Below are positions 34,853-43,194 of a DNA stretch of 64,000 nt, one piece after another. Source of the DNA: Fluviirhizobium alvei (lineage in GTDB: Bacteria > Pseudomonadota > Alphaproteobacteria > Rhizobiales > Rhizobiaceae). A model generated the notes under the pieces. That model was given only the letters and a program-made list of their open reading frames with translations, was not told the DNA's origin and made no database searches. The first letter of the stretch is position 1. Each line of letters starts with the position of its first letter. The DNA is taken from assembly GCF_030551875.1 (NCBI RefSeq), contig NZ_JAUOZU010000020.1, positions 27,982 through 91,981 on the forward strand, written 5' to 3'. Both the position numbers and the translations under genes were made by a program.

Positions 34853-35750
34853 GATCGTCTTCCAGCATGGCCATGACAAGGTCGGCAAATCGGCGGGCCT
34901 CGTTGACCATGCCGAACATCAGAGCCGGTTTGAGTATGGTGAAATGGCCGGGCCGGGCGAATGGCAGCGCCTGCCAGAGCGCGCTCTGGCTGAGCGTCGG
35001 CAAGACGTCGCCGGGAACCGGTTCGAAAGCGGCCAGACGGGCGTTACGGTCCTTGACGCGCGAAAGCTCCTCGATCGCGATGGTCTGGAAGCCCCAGAAA
35101 TTCGATTGTTCCGTCCAGGCGTTGCGAATGCCGATCCTCTCGAGCACATTGTCGAAAAGGCCTGGATTGCCATAGATGCGCACATGACGCGTATCCATGA
35201 AGTTGACGAAGGCAAGCGGCGGCGGCGAAAGCGCATTGACCCGTGCCTTGCAACGATCGAAAAACGCTTCGGTCTCGTCAAGGAAGCGCATGGCGTCCGC
35301 TTCGCGGTCGATCGCACGTGCCAAAACGCCCGTCGCCTTGATTGCGGCATCGAGGATCGGTCCGGCTTCCGGCGCATAGATGCTGAGCCGAAGCACAGGG
35401 CCCAGTCGCTCGAGCACCGGCAGCAGTTCATCCAGATAGGGCGTGGTCACGATGAGATCCGGCTTGAGCAGGGTGAGCACCTCGACATTGACCTCAAGCG
35501 CACTGCCGAGATCGACCACGCCGTCAGGCATCTTCGGTTCGACCACCCAGCGCCCCCAATCAGCAAGATCGGCGACGGCGGCGGGAACGGCGCCAAGCGA
35601 CAGGAGCGTCGAGGCGATGCCGTAATCGAGGCTGGCAATTCGCAAGGGTCGGGTGCCAGCACGCGCCGGCATCGAAAGAACGACCGGGGCCGTCGCAAGT
35701 CCACGCAGCAATTGTCGGCGGCGCATGCCGCGTTGCGGATCAGCAGACAT
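34839..35750 (-). CDS. fhuD: Fe3+-siderophore periplasmic binding protein, FhuD-like
   Basis: 303 residues from the ATG at 35750, overlapping the ATPase gene end by 11 bp. The N-terminus MSADPQRGMRRRQLLRGLATAPVV has a twin-arginine-like motif, so export through Tat is likely, as in several FhuD proteins. Class III binding fold: RPLRIASLDYGIASTLLSLGAVPAAVAD, LKPDLIVTTPYLDELLPVLERLGPV, and a C-terminal lobe. It hands siderophore-bound iron to the FhuB channel. Confidence 0.88.
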   Translation of the reverse strand: MSADPQRGMRRRQLLRGLATAPVVLSMPARAGTRPLRIASLDYGIASTLLSLGAVPAAVADLADWGRWVVEPKMPDGVVDLGSALEVNVEVLTLLKPDLIVTTPYLDELLPVLERLGPVLRLSIYAPEAGPILDAAIKATGVLARAIDREADAMRFLDETEAFFDRCKARVNALSPPPLAFVNFMDTRHVRIYGNPGLFDNVLERIGIRNAWTEQSNFWGFQTIAIEELSRVKDRNARLAAFEPVPGDVLPTLSQSALWQALPFARPGHFTILKPALMFGMVNEARRFADLVMAMLEDDHAKL

Positions 35751-36543
35751 AGGCAAGCGGCCTTGTGGATCCCGGCTGACGGGTGACGTCCATGGCGATA
35801 CCATAGATGGATTCCAGAACCGTCTTGTCGAGGAGGTCATCCGGGCAGCCCTCGGCGATCACGCTGCCTGCCTTGAGCGCGAAGATCCGGTCCGAGAAAC
35901 GCGCGGCCATGTTGATGTCGTGCAAGACCAGGATGACGCTGAGGCCCTTATCGTGCGAAAGCGTCCGAATCAGGGACAGGACTTCGATCTGGTGCGCGAG
36001 ATCGAGCGCCGAAGTCGGCTCATCAAGCAGCAGGCACTGGCTGTCCTGCGCCACCAGCATGGCAATCCAGGCTCTCTGGCGCTCGCCGCCCGAAAGCGTG
36101 CCGACGGCGCGGTTGGCGAACGGTTCGAGATGGGTGAGTTCGATAGCCTCCTCCACCTTCGACCGGTCCTCTTCGGTGAAACGTCCGAGGGCTCCATGCC
36201 AGGGGTAGCGGCCAAGCGCCACCAGTTCGCGCACCGTCATATCCTGTGCCGCATGGAGATCCTGCGGCAGGTAGGCGACGCGACGGGCAAAATCGCGCGA
36301 TCCGAACCGGCTGATAGGCTCGTCAGCGAACCGGATTGAACCTGCGGTCGGAATAATCTGTCGCGCCAGCATTTTGAGAAGGGTGGATTTTCCCGAACCA
36401 TTGTGCCCGATCAGAGCCGAGACAGACCGTGCCGGAAAGGCAAGCGAAACATCGCGCACCAACGCGCGTCCACCGATGTCGAAGCGGAGGTCCGTCGTCG
36501 AAAAAATCGTAGGCCCATCATTCATTGTCGGCAGCCGCTCCAT
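35740..36543 (-). CDS. fhuC: Fe3+-siderophore ABC importer ATPase, FhuC-like
   Basis: 267 residues (MERLPTMNDG; the ATG at 36525 is an alternative). Walker A is GHNGSGKST, the signature is LSGGERQRAWIAMLVAQ, Walker B is CLLLDEPTSALD, and the switch His is in LVLHDINMAARFSDRIFAL. The PQDLHAAQDMTVRELVALGRYPWHGALGRF stretch is characteristic of FhuC/FepC. First gene of the fhuCDB operon, downstream of an IRO box. Confidence 0.93.
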   Translation of the reverse strand: MERLPTMNDGPTIFSTTDLRFDIGGRALVRDVSLAFPARSVSALIGHNGSGKSTLLKMLARQIIPTAGSIRFADEPISRFGSRDFARRVAYLPQDLHAAQDMTVRELVALGRYPWHGALGRFTEEDRSKVEEAIELTHLEPFANRAVGTLSGGERQRAWIAMLVAQDSQCLLLDEPTSALDLAHQIEVLSLIRTLSHDKGLSVILVLHDINMAARFSDRIFALKAGSVIAEGCPDDLLDKTVLESIYGIAMDVTRQPGSTRPLAYVC

Positions 36544-36571
36544 TGTCCCGGTGGAGCCCGGCTATATAATA

Positions 36572-36586
36572 TGACAATGGTAGTCA
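36572..36586 (-). promoter_or_regulatory. IRO box (RirA-type iron-responsive operator) before fhuC
   Basis: On the fhuC-coding strand the site reads TGACTACCATTGTCA, fitting the rhizobial TGA-N9-TCA pattern bound by RirA. It overlaps a TTGACT -35-like hexamer and is followed by the AT-rich TATTATATAG -10 region, 29-43 bp before the start. RirA would block transcription when iron is plentiful (known for rhizobia; inferred here). Confidence 0.65.
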
Positions 36587-36670
36587 AGTATTTCGACCGA
36601 ACGGTTTCGAACCAAGGTCGACGATAGGACCGGGCATGTGCGATTTCAGGTTCGCCCCGGATTGGTCAGG

Positions 36671-37234
36671 TCAAAGGCGGGAGAAAGCGAGCGGCCGCAG
36701 CACAATCGGGCAGGAGCCGCCAATGCATTCGGCGGTCAGGGGATCGGGTGAGCGAGGCAGAAGCGAGAGCGGCAACGTTGGTCCGCCGGAAATAGGCTGG
36801 AAGGTTGCAATTGTGTCGCCATCGACCGCGGCGTTGATGGCGACGGCGCAATCTCCGGCGAAAAGCGGCGATCCTACCGCGCGCGCCGGCAATGGTTGAT
36901 GTCTGTGCTCGAGCGCATAATCGAAACTCCTGGAGCTTGTTGTGAGGCTGAGGATCCGGTTCTGCTGTTCTTCGACCAGGGCAAAAGCCTTGGGTATGAA
37001 GTCCTTCACCCACTCGTCCTGCTTGGCCAGGGCTGCGCGGCAGGCTTCACGTTCAGCCCAGTCCGCGTAGCTCCAGAGATGGTGGATCACGTTGAGCGGT
37101 CCGGTTTCGGCGAGCCAGTAACCCATCAGCGGCAAGTGCCGGCTCACGAATGGAAGCCCGTAGTCCGCCAGCAGTTCGAGATAGGGAATCGCCGCTCCGG
37201 GCTTCAACCGGTAGCTTCGCCACTCATGTATCAT
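36671..37234 (-). CDS. NIPSNAP-family protein
   Basis: 187 residues starting MIHEWRSYRLKPGAAIPYLELLADYGLPFV. It carries the ferredoxin-like NIPSNAP features: a beta strand, then helix, GYWLAETGPLNVIHHLWSYADWAEREACRAALAKQDEW. The C-terminal half, with repeated charged and hydrophobic alternation ending VLRPLAFSRL, is a second similar unit. Function is unknown; such small proteins are often coded next to oxidative enzymes. It is on the same strand and 127 bp below the AraC gene (37235-37361 holds nothing clear). A second NIPSNAP gene lies at 53806 next to another flavoprotein. Confidence 0.8.
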   Translation of the reverse strand: MIHEWRSYRLKPGAAIPYLELLADYGLPFVSRHLPLMGYWLAETGPLNVIHHLWSYADWAEREACRAALAKQDEWVKDFIPKAFALVEEQQNRILSLTTSSRSFDYALEHRHQPLPARAVGSPLFAGDCAVAINAAVDGDTIATFQPISGGPTLPLSLLPRSPDPLTAECIGGSCPIVLRPLAFSRL

Positions 37235-37361
37235 TCGTCCTCCACCAGCCGCGCTCCGGTTCGAACGATCCCTGCCGAACGAACATCTATGCGCAATCCT
37301 GTTTCAGGAGGCCCTGCGAAGAAATGGACCGTCCGTCAGAAATCATGGACGATCGACATCT

Positions 37362-38261
37362 CTATTCGTGGCTGCCCGCCACATGCTTGCGATAGGCGCC
37401 CGGCGATATGCCGACCTGGCGGGTGAAGAAGCGGTTGAAATAGGCGGGATCATCGAAGCCCGTCATATGGGCAACCTGGGCCACGCTGCTTTCGGTATAG
37501 ACCAGATAGCGTTTGGCCTCGATGGTGACCCTTTCGTAGAGCAGGTCGGAAGCGGTCTTGCCCGCCCGGTTCTTGCAGGCGGCATTGAGCCGCGCCGGCG
37601 TCACGGCGAGTGCATCGGCATAAAAGGCCGGCGATCGCTCGATGCGGAAATGATCTTCCAGCAGCGCCCGGTAGCGGGCAAGCAGGTCATAGTCCCGGTC
37701 GGGTGCAATGATGCGCGGATCCTCCTGCGTGATGCTGAGCCGCAGAACCACGACCAGGATGCGCATGAACTGGGCAAGGATCGCGGTGCGCCGGCCCGGA
37801 GCCGACCAGACATATTCGCGATGCAGCCAGTAGAAGGTGTCGGTCACGGCCGCGATGTTGACGCCGGTTCCTTCCAGGGAATAGACGGCCGGGCGGCGGG
37901 CGGCATCAAGGAGCCTCGCGTCGCTTGCGGTCGCTGTCTTCAGACATCCAAGGGCCGCCGTGACCACGAAGCCGTCCGTACCGGGGTTGAAGTCGATCTG
38001 ATGGACGATGCCGGCGGGAATGACGATTATCCCGGGCGCCGGGATCGTCAGCGAAAGTTCTTCCATGCGGATGGTGCCGCCACCTTCGCGGACCAAAAGA
38101 ACCTGCATGTGATCGGGATGCGTATGCGGACGAATCCTCCAATCGTTCGGACCGCTTCGCTCCCGAATGATCTCGATATTCAACAGATCGAGTTCGACAT
38201 CCGCGCCCTGATCTCCATAGAGATAATAGTGCGGAATGGTCGCCGTGCTTTCGCCGCCCAT
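37362..38261 (-). CDS. AraC-family regulator, PobR/HpaA-like
   Basis: 299 residues from the ATG at 38261 with a GGAGG site; upstream frame rejected. The N-terminal cupin-like effector half includes HTHPDHMQVLLVREGGGTIRMEELSLTIPAPGIIVIPAG. The C-terminal double helix-turn-helix reads AVTPARLNAACKNRAGKTASDLLYERVTIEAKRYLVYTESSVAQVAHMTGFDDPAYFNRFFTRQVGISPGAYR. It resembles AraC regulators of 4-hydroxybenzoate and 4-hydroxyphenylacetate genes. Divergent from the flavoprotein-SDR-SDR operon, so it likely activates that set. Confidence 0.9.
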   Translation of the reverse strand: MGGESTATIPHYYLYGDQGADVELDLLNIEIIRERSGPNDWRIRPHTHPDHMQVLLVREGGGTIRMEELSLTIPAPGIIVIPAGIVHQIDFNPGTDGFVVTAALGCLKTATASDARLLDAARRPAVYSLEGTGVNIAAVTDTFYWLHREYVWSAPGRRTAILAQFMRILVVVLRLSITQEDPRIIAPDRDYDLLARYRALLEDHFRIERSPAFYADALAVTPARLNAACKNRAGKTASDLLYERVTIEAKRYLVYTESSVAQVAHMTGFDDPAYFNRFFTRQVGISPGAYRKHVAGSHE

Positions 38262-38289
38262 TTTTCCTCCTTCAATCGCCCTGCGGGAA

Positions 38290-38306
38290 TTGTGCAACAA
38301 TTGTGC
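38290..38306. promoter_or_regulatory. Direct repeat TTGTGC in the AraC/flavoprotein promoter region
   Basis: TTGTGC occurs at 38290-38295 and 38301-38306, 11 bp apart (one helical turn). It lies between the AraC gene and the flavoprotein gene. AraC proteins bind such direct half-sites; a candidate only. Confidence 0.35.
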
Positions 38307-38380
38307 GGCAGCGTCCATTGGTCCTGTCTCGTCCCCCGCGTAGCAATTCCCCCATGCAATATGACAAACGGGAGGAAATG

Positions 38381-40099
38381 ATGGAACGGGCAAGCGAGGC
38401 GCGTCTCTGCGACGTGCTGGTGGTCGGATCCGGCGCGGGTGGATTGGCCACGGCAATCACAGCCAAGAAACATGGACTGTCGGTCATCGTCATCGAGAAG
38501 GAGGCCGTTTTCGGCGGCACCACTGCCTTTTCCGGTGGCGTTCTGTGGATTCCGGGCAACCGCCACGGCAAGGCGAACAATCCCGACGACAGCCGCGAGG
38601 CCGCGCGCCGCTATATGATGGCCGAGACCGGGAACTGGTTCCAGCCGGAGGCCGTCGATGCCTATCTTGAGGCCGGACCGCGCATGCTCGACTGGTTCGA
38701 GAAGGAGACCGCGGTCAAATTCGTGCCGACGCTTTATCCGGACTACCATCCGACGATGGATGGTGGCGTCGATGTCGGGCGTTCGGTTCTGGCTGCGCCC
38801 TTCGATACCAGTGCCCTGGGTGCTGACCTCAAGCGGCTCAGGCCACCGCTTTCGACCATCACCTTCATGGGCATGATGTTCAATTCCTCGAATGCCGACA
38901 TCAAGCATTTCTTCAATGCCACGAAGTCGCTGACATCCTTCGCCTATGTGCTGAAACGGCTTGTCGCCCATGCCGGCGAGGTGGTTCGCCACGGCCGGGG
39001 CGTGCAGGTCACCAGCGGCAATGCGCTTGCTGCCCGGCTGGCGAAGAGCTGCTTCGATCTCGGCATTCCGATCCTCACCGAAACGCCGGCGCTGTATCTG
39101 GTCAAAGAGGATGGCCGTGTCGTCGGCGTCGAGGTTGGCGGGAAAAATCGGGGCCGGATCACCGCTCGGCGCGGCGTCGTGCTGGCCTGCGGCGGTTATG
39201 CCCATGATCTGGCGCGACGGGCAGAATCCTACGCCCATATGAAAGCCGGCGGCGGACATTACTCGCCGGTACCGGAGTCCGTCACCGGCGACGGCATAAG
39301 GCTCGCAGAGGAAGCGGGAGCAGCCTTCGACGCCGAATTCCCGCAGCCCGCCGCCTGGATGCCGGTCAGTCGTGTGCCGGGCAAAGGCGTGTTTCCTCAT
39401 CTGCTCGATCGCTACAAGCCCGGTATGATCGCCGTGCTTTCAAATGGCCGACGCTTCACCAATGAGAGCGAGAGCTATCATGATGTCGGTGCCGCGATGG
39501 TCGCCTCCGGCGAGGCGGCGGCGTGGCTGATCTGCGACCATCGCGCCATCCGCAAATATGGCCTCGGCCATGCCAAGCCGGCCCCCATGCCGCTCTGGCT
39601 GTGGCTGCGCAGCGGTTATCTCAAGAAGGGTCGGACACTGGGCGATCTGGCGCACGCCTGCGGTATCGACCCAAAGGGTCTGGAAGAGACCGTGGCAGCC
39701 TACAATCGCGGTGCGCGTACGGGTCGTGACGATGCCTTCCACCGCGGCGAAACTTCTTTCAACCGTTATCTGGCGGATCCTGACCATAAGCCCAATCCGA
39801 CCGTGGCACCGGTGGAGCAGGGGCCGTTCTATGCCGTTCGCATGGAAATGGGCGACCTCGGCACGTTCGACGGATTGAAAACGACTGTTCCGGGTGAAGT
39901 GCTCGATCGGCAGGGCGCCATCATTCCCGGCCTTTATGCCGTCGGCAACGACCGCGCCTCGATCATGGGCGGCAACTATCCCGGCGCCGGCATCACGCTC
40001 GGTCCTGCGATGGCCTTCGGCTGGATTACCGGACGTCATCTTGCCGGCATCGAACTTGAAACTGACAACAAAACCGACAAGAGGGAGAAAGCATCGTGA
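38381..40099 (+). CDS. FAD-dependent dehydrogenase, 3-ketosteroid-delta1-dehydrogenase-like (copy A)
   Basis: 572 residues from the ATG at 38381, ATG at 38378 also possible; the Shine-Dalgarno sequence GGGAGGAA favours these. N-terminal FAD motif CDVLVVGSGAGGLATAITAKKHG, then KEAVFGGTTAFSGGVLWIPGN, a KstD/FAD_binding_2 signature. A conserved RRFTNESESYHD and the C-terminal GPFYAVRMEMGDLGTFDGL and NYPGAGITLGPAMAFG close the FAD site. KstD enzymes desaturate next to a ring ketone using two Tyr residues; Tyr of ESYH and of PFYAV are plausible counterparts. It heads an operon with two SDRs. Copies B and C lie at 48206 and 52067. Confidence 0.88.
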   Translation: MERASEARLCDVLVVGSGAGGLATAITAKKHGLSVIVIEKEAVFGGTTAFSGGVLWIPGNRHGKANNPDDSREAARRYMMAETGNWFQPEAVDAYLEAGPRMLDWFEKETAVKFVPTLYPDYHPTMDGGVDVGRSVLAAPFDTSALGADLKRLRPPLSTITFMGMMFNSSNADIKHFFNATKSLTSFAYVLKRLVAHAGEVVRHGRGVQVTSGNALAARLAKSCFDLGIPILTETPALYLVKEDGRVVGVEVGGKNRGRITARRGVVLACGGYAHDLARRAESYAHMKAGGGHYSPVPESVTGDGIRLAEEAGAAFDAEFPQPAAWMPVSRVPGKGVFPHLLDRYKPGMIAVLSNGRRFTNESESYHDVGAAMVASGEAAAWLICDHRAIRKYGLGHAKPAPMPLWLWLRSGYLKKGRTLGDLAHACGIDPKGLEETVAAYNRGARTGRDDAFHRGETSFNRYLADPDHKPNPTVAPVEQGPFYAVRMEMGDLGTFDGLKTTVPGEVLDRQGAIIPGLYAVGNDRASIMGGNYPGAGITLGPAMAFGWITGRHLAGIELETDNKTDKREKAS

Positions 40100-40875
40100 G
40101 CTGGCTTGGACTGGAGGGAAAGACTGCCGTCATAACCGGCGCCGGCGGCGGTATTGGTCAGGCGCTCGCCCGCGCCTTTTCCGGGCAGGGCGCCCGCGTG
40201 GTGCTGGTCGATCGCACCCTTGAACGAACACAACCGCTTGCGGCCGAACTGGGCAACAATGCGCTTGCGCTCGCCTGCGATCTGGCCCGGGCAGAAGAAA
40301 TCGCCGCGGCTGCCGACCGCGTTCAGGAACAGGGTGGCGCGGATATTCTCGTCAACAATGCCGGCGTGTTGCGTCCCGGTCTGCTCGACAGCGTCTCGGC
40401 AGAGGACTGGTCGATGATGCTGTCTGTCAATCTCACCGGCTATATGCTTGCAGCTCAGGCTTTCGGGAGGGGAATGGTAGCGAAAGGGGCCGGTGCTCTG
40501 GTCCATGTGGCCAGTGTTGCGGCGAGCCAACCCCAGCCGGCAAGCGGCGCTTATTCCGCCTCCAAGGCAGCGATCCTGATGTTGTCGCGCCAGCTCGCCT
40601 ATGAATGGGGTCCAAAAGGCGTGCGTTCCAACACGCTGAGCCCCGGTCTGGTGCGTACCCCGCTCTCGGAAGCCTTCTATACCGATCCAGAGACGAAGAC
40701 GCGACGAGAAGCGATGGTGCCGCTTCGTCGTATCGCCACGCCGGACGATATGGCGGATGTGGCGCTGTTCCTCGCCTCGCCGCGGGCTTCCTATGTGACC
40801 GGTCAGGATATCGTGGTCGATGGTGGTCTCACCCAGTCGCTGATGGGACTCGTGCCGAGGCCGGGTTATGCTTGA
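40096..40875 (+). CDS. Short-chain dehydrogenase/reductase (SDR)
   Basis: 259 residues from a GTG start overlapping the flavoprotein stop by 4 bp. Cofactor motif TGAGGGIG (about residues 14-21), NNAG motif, catalytic Ser in VASVAAS and YSASK with the catalytic Tyr/Lys. It oxidises or reduces a hydroxyl/keto group with NAD(P). It probably acts with the flavoprotein upstream and the second SDR downstream (8-bp overlap) on one alicyclic or aromatic substrate. Confidence 0.92.
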   Translation: MSWLGLEGKTAVITGAGGGIGQALARAFSGQGARVVLVDRTLERTQPLAAELGNNALALACDLARAEEIAAAADRVQEQGGADILVNNAGVLRPGLLDSVSAEDWSMMLSVNLTGYMLAAQAFGRGMVAKGAGALVHVASVAASQPQPASGAYSASKAAILMLSRQLAYEWGPKGVRSNTLSPGLVRTPLSEAFYTDPETKTRREAMVPLRRIATPDDMADVALFLASPRASYVTGQDIVVDGGLTQSLMGLVPRPGYA

Positions 40876-41626
40876 GGCGCTGGTTACCGGAGGAGCCGAT
40901 GGCATCGGTTTTGCGACGGCTCGCAAGCTTGCCGAAGCTGGCTATCGGGTGACGATCGCCGACCTCAATGGCGAGATGGCCGTTGAACGTGCCGCCGAAC
41001 TCCGGGAGATTCATCCCGGTTCGCCTCATTGTGGTGTCGCCTGCGACATCACCGATGAGGCGCGGGCTGCGGAGGTGGCGGCCTCCGCAGCCTTCGACGT
41101 TCTCGTCAATAATGCCGGCATCGGCGACAGTCATCTTCCGACATTGGAACAGGGACTGGACGGCTTCCGCAAGGTTCTGGACGTGCATCTTGCTGGCACT
41201 TTCCTGATGTCACGGGAGGTTGGGAAGGGCATGGTGGCGCGGGGTCGCGGTGCCATCGTCAACCTGTCATCGATCGCCGGCCTGACGGGGCTGCCGAAAC
41301 GCAACGCCTATGGCGCGGCCAAGGCGGGCGTTGTCGCGATGACCCGCGCCATGGCCTGCGAATGGGCGGGCAAAGGCGTTCGCGTCAATGCCGTCGCGCC
41401 GGCCTTCGTCGAAACCGCATTGGTAAGAAAACTAGCCGATGCTGGTCGCATCGATCTGCCGACCATCAGCCGGCGCACGCCGATCGGGCGGCTGATTGCC
41501 GCCGAGGAAGTGGCTTCTGCGATTGCCTTTCTGGTATCGCCACAGGCCTCCGGCATCACCGGCATTGTGTTGCCGGTCGATGGTGGCTGGACTGCCTTTG
41601 GCGATTTCGGAGATGCGTCGGCCTGA
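40868..41626 (+). CDS. Short-chain dehydrogenase/reductase (SDR), second
   Basis: 252 residues, overlapping the first SDR by 8 bp. TGGADGIGFATARKLAEAGY cofactor turn, NNAGIG, NLSSIAG with the catalytic Ser, YGAAKAGVV with Tyr/Lys, and a typical C-terminal RRTPIGRLIAAEEVASAIAFLVSPQASGITG substrate loop. Two SDRs in tandem suggest consecutive hydroxyl oxidations or a cis-diol dehydrogenase step. A perfect 16-bp stem-loop 25 bp later ends the operon. Confidence 0.92.
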   Translation: MLEALVTGGADGIGFATARKLAEAGYRVTIADLNGEMAVERAAELREIHPGSPHCGVACDITDEARAAEVAASAAFDVLVNNAGIGDSHLPTLEQGLDGFRKVLDVHLAGTFLMSREVGKGMVARGRGAIVNLSSIAGLTGLPKRNAYGAAKAGVVAMTRAMACEWAGKGVRVNAVAPAFVETALVRKLADAGRIDLPTISRRTPIGRLIAAEEVASAIAFLVSPQASGITGIVLPVDGGWTAFGDFGDASA

Positions 41627-41651
41627 TCTCGTGTGTGTCTGATGATCACAA

Positions 41652-41687
41652 CGACAAGGCCCGGTGAACAGTCACCGGGCCTTGTCG
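41652..41687. terminator. Bidirectional terminator, perfect 16-bp stem
   Basis: CGACAAGGCCCGGTGA (41652-41667) is inverted without mismatch at 41672-41687, loop ACAG. It lies between the SDR gene and livF, which converge, so it likely ends both transcripts. Confidence 0.8.
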
Positions 41688-41721
41688 CATGGTCCCCTTG
41701 GGAGGAAATCGGCAAAGGGTC

Positions 41722-42444
41722 TCAGGCTGCATCCTCGATGTGACCGCCGAGGAAGAGCTGGCCGACCCGCGGATCCTTGAGCAGCGTATCGGCCTTGTCG
41801 AACATGCGGGTCTGACCGAGTTCCAGCACGAGACCGTAATCGGACATCGCGAGCGCAGCCTTGGCATTCTGTTCGACCATCAGAATGGTCACGCCCTGGT
41901 CGCGCAGACGGATGAGCGTCTGGAACACTTCCTGCACCAGATTGGGCGACAGGCCGATCGAGGGTTCGTCGATCAGGATCAGCTTGGGATCGAGCAACAG
42001 CGCGCGGGCAATCTCGAGCTGCTTCTGCTGGCCGCCGGAAAGCTCGATCGCCTTCTGGTCCTTGCGCTGGCGCAGCATCGGGAACTGGTCCATCACCTCT
42101 TCCATGCGCCGCTTGACCTTGGCCTGGTCTTTCGACGTGATGCCCCCGAGTTCGAGATTGTGGAGCACCGAAAGCTGCGGCACCACATTGCGGCCCTGCG
42201 GCACATAGGTGACGCCGCGCGCGATCATCTCAGCCGGGGACTTGCGCGTCACATCCTCGCCTTCCAGAAGGATCTCGCCCGAATGGATGTTCAGGAGACC
42301 GAAGATCGCCTTGAACACCGTCGATTTTCCGGCGCCGTTCGGGCCGATCACCGTGGTGATCGACGCCTTGGGGATGGTGAAGGAGGTTCCGTTGAGGATG
42401 GTGATGCGACCGTAGCCGCCGGTGATTTTCTTCATCTCCAGCAT
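41722..42444 (-). CDS. livF: Branched-chain-amino-acid-type ABC importer ATPase, LivF family
   Basis: 240 residues from the ATG at 42444 (MLEMKKITGGYG), one base past the end of livG; a TTG 12 bp upstream is less likely. Walker A is GPNGAGKST, the signature is LSGGQQKQLEIARALL, Walker B is LILIDEPSIGLSPN. LivF-type ATPases pair with LivG. The HAAT family transports not only amino acids but also aromatic acids in soil bacteria, and the flanking genes favour the latter (inference). Final gene of the leftward operon. Confidence 0.93.
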   Translation of the reverse strand: MLEMKKITGGYGRITILNGTSFTIPKASITTVIGPNGAGKSTVFKAIFGLLNIHSGEILLEGEDVTRKSPAEMIARGVTYVPQGRNVVPQLSVLHNLELGGITSKDQAKVKRRMEEVMDQFPMLRQRKDQKAIELSGGQQKQLEIARALLLDPKLILIDEPSIGLSPNLVQEVFQTLIRLRDQGVTILMVEQNAKAALAMSDYGLVLELGQTRMFDKADTLLKDPRVGQLFLGGHIEDAA

Positions 42445-42445
42445 G

Positions 42446-43192
42446 TCAGCCTCCAAGATAAGCGTCGATGACCATCTGGTTCGACCGGATCTCGTCCGGT
42501 GTCCCCTCGGCGATGATTTCGCCCTGCGCCAGCACGATGATGCGCGTGCACAGGCTCATGACGAACTCCATATTGTGTTCGATGACGACAAAGGTGGTTC
42601 CGTGCTCGCGATTATAGGTGATCAGCCGTTCTTTCAGATGTCCGAGCATGGTGAGGTTGACGCCGCCTGCCGGTTCGTCAAGAAGCACGATTCCGGGTCC
42701 GGCCATAAAGGCCATGGCCGCATCCACCAGCTTCTGCTGGCCGTAGGAGAGCGAGCCGGCTGCCGTGTCGCGATAGGGCGTCAGCCGGAAAAACTCGATG
42801 AGTTGTTCGGCCTTTTCGGTGAGACCGGCATCCGGCTTGCCGAACAGGCGGGAAAGCATCGAGCCTTCGTGCTCCTGGCCGGCGAGGATGACATTGTCGA
42901 GAACGCTCATCTTCGGAAATACGGAGAGCTGCTGGAACGTACGGCCGACACCCATCAGCGACAGGTCTGCCGGGCGGACGCCATCGGTGGACTTGCCGTT
43001 GATCTCGCAATGGCCCTCGCTCGGACGTAGCTGGCCGAGGATGCAATTGAAGAGGGTCGACTTGCCGGAGCCGTTCGGTCCGATCAGGCCGAGGATCTCG
43101 CCCTGCTGGACCTCGAAGCTCACCTTGTTGACGGCCTGGATGCCACCGAAACGCTTGGAAATGTTGCGGACGGAGAGAATGGGCGCGTTCAT
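42446..43192 (-). CDS. livG: Branched-chain-amino-acid-type ABC importer ATPase, LivG family
   Basis: 248 residues from the ATG at 43192 (MNAPILSVRNISKRFGG); a GTG 6 bp earlier is in frame. Walker A is GPNGSGKST, the signature is LSYGQQKLVDAAMAF, Walker B is IVLLDEPAGGVN. The C-terminal ALAQGEIIAEGTPDEIRSNQMVIDAYLGG is the usual LivG ending. It overlaps neither neighbour but is spaced by 1-2 bp, as in one operon. Confidence 0.93.
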   Translation of the reverse strand: MNAPILSVRNISKRFGGIQAVNKVSFEVQQGEILGLIGPNGSGKSTLFNCILGQLRPSEGHCEINGKSTDGVRPADLSLMGVGRTFQQLSVFPKMSVLDNVILAGQEHEGSMLSRLFGKPDAGLTEKAEQLIEFFRLTPYRDTAAGSLSYGQQKLVDAAMAFMAGPGIVLLDEPAGGVNLTMLGHLKERLITYNREHGTTFVVIEHNMEFVMSLCTRIIVLAQGEIIAEGTPDEIRSNQMVIDAYLGG

Positions 43193-43194
43193 GG

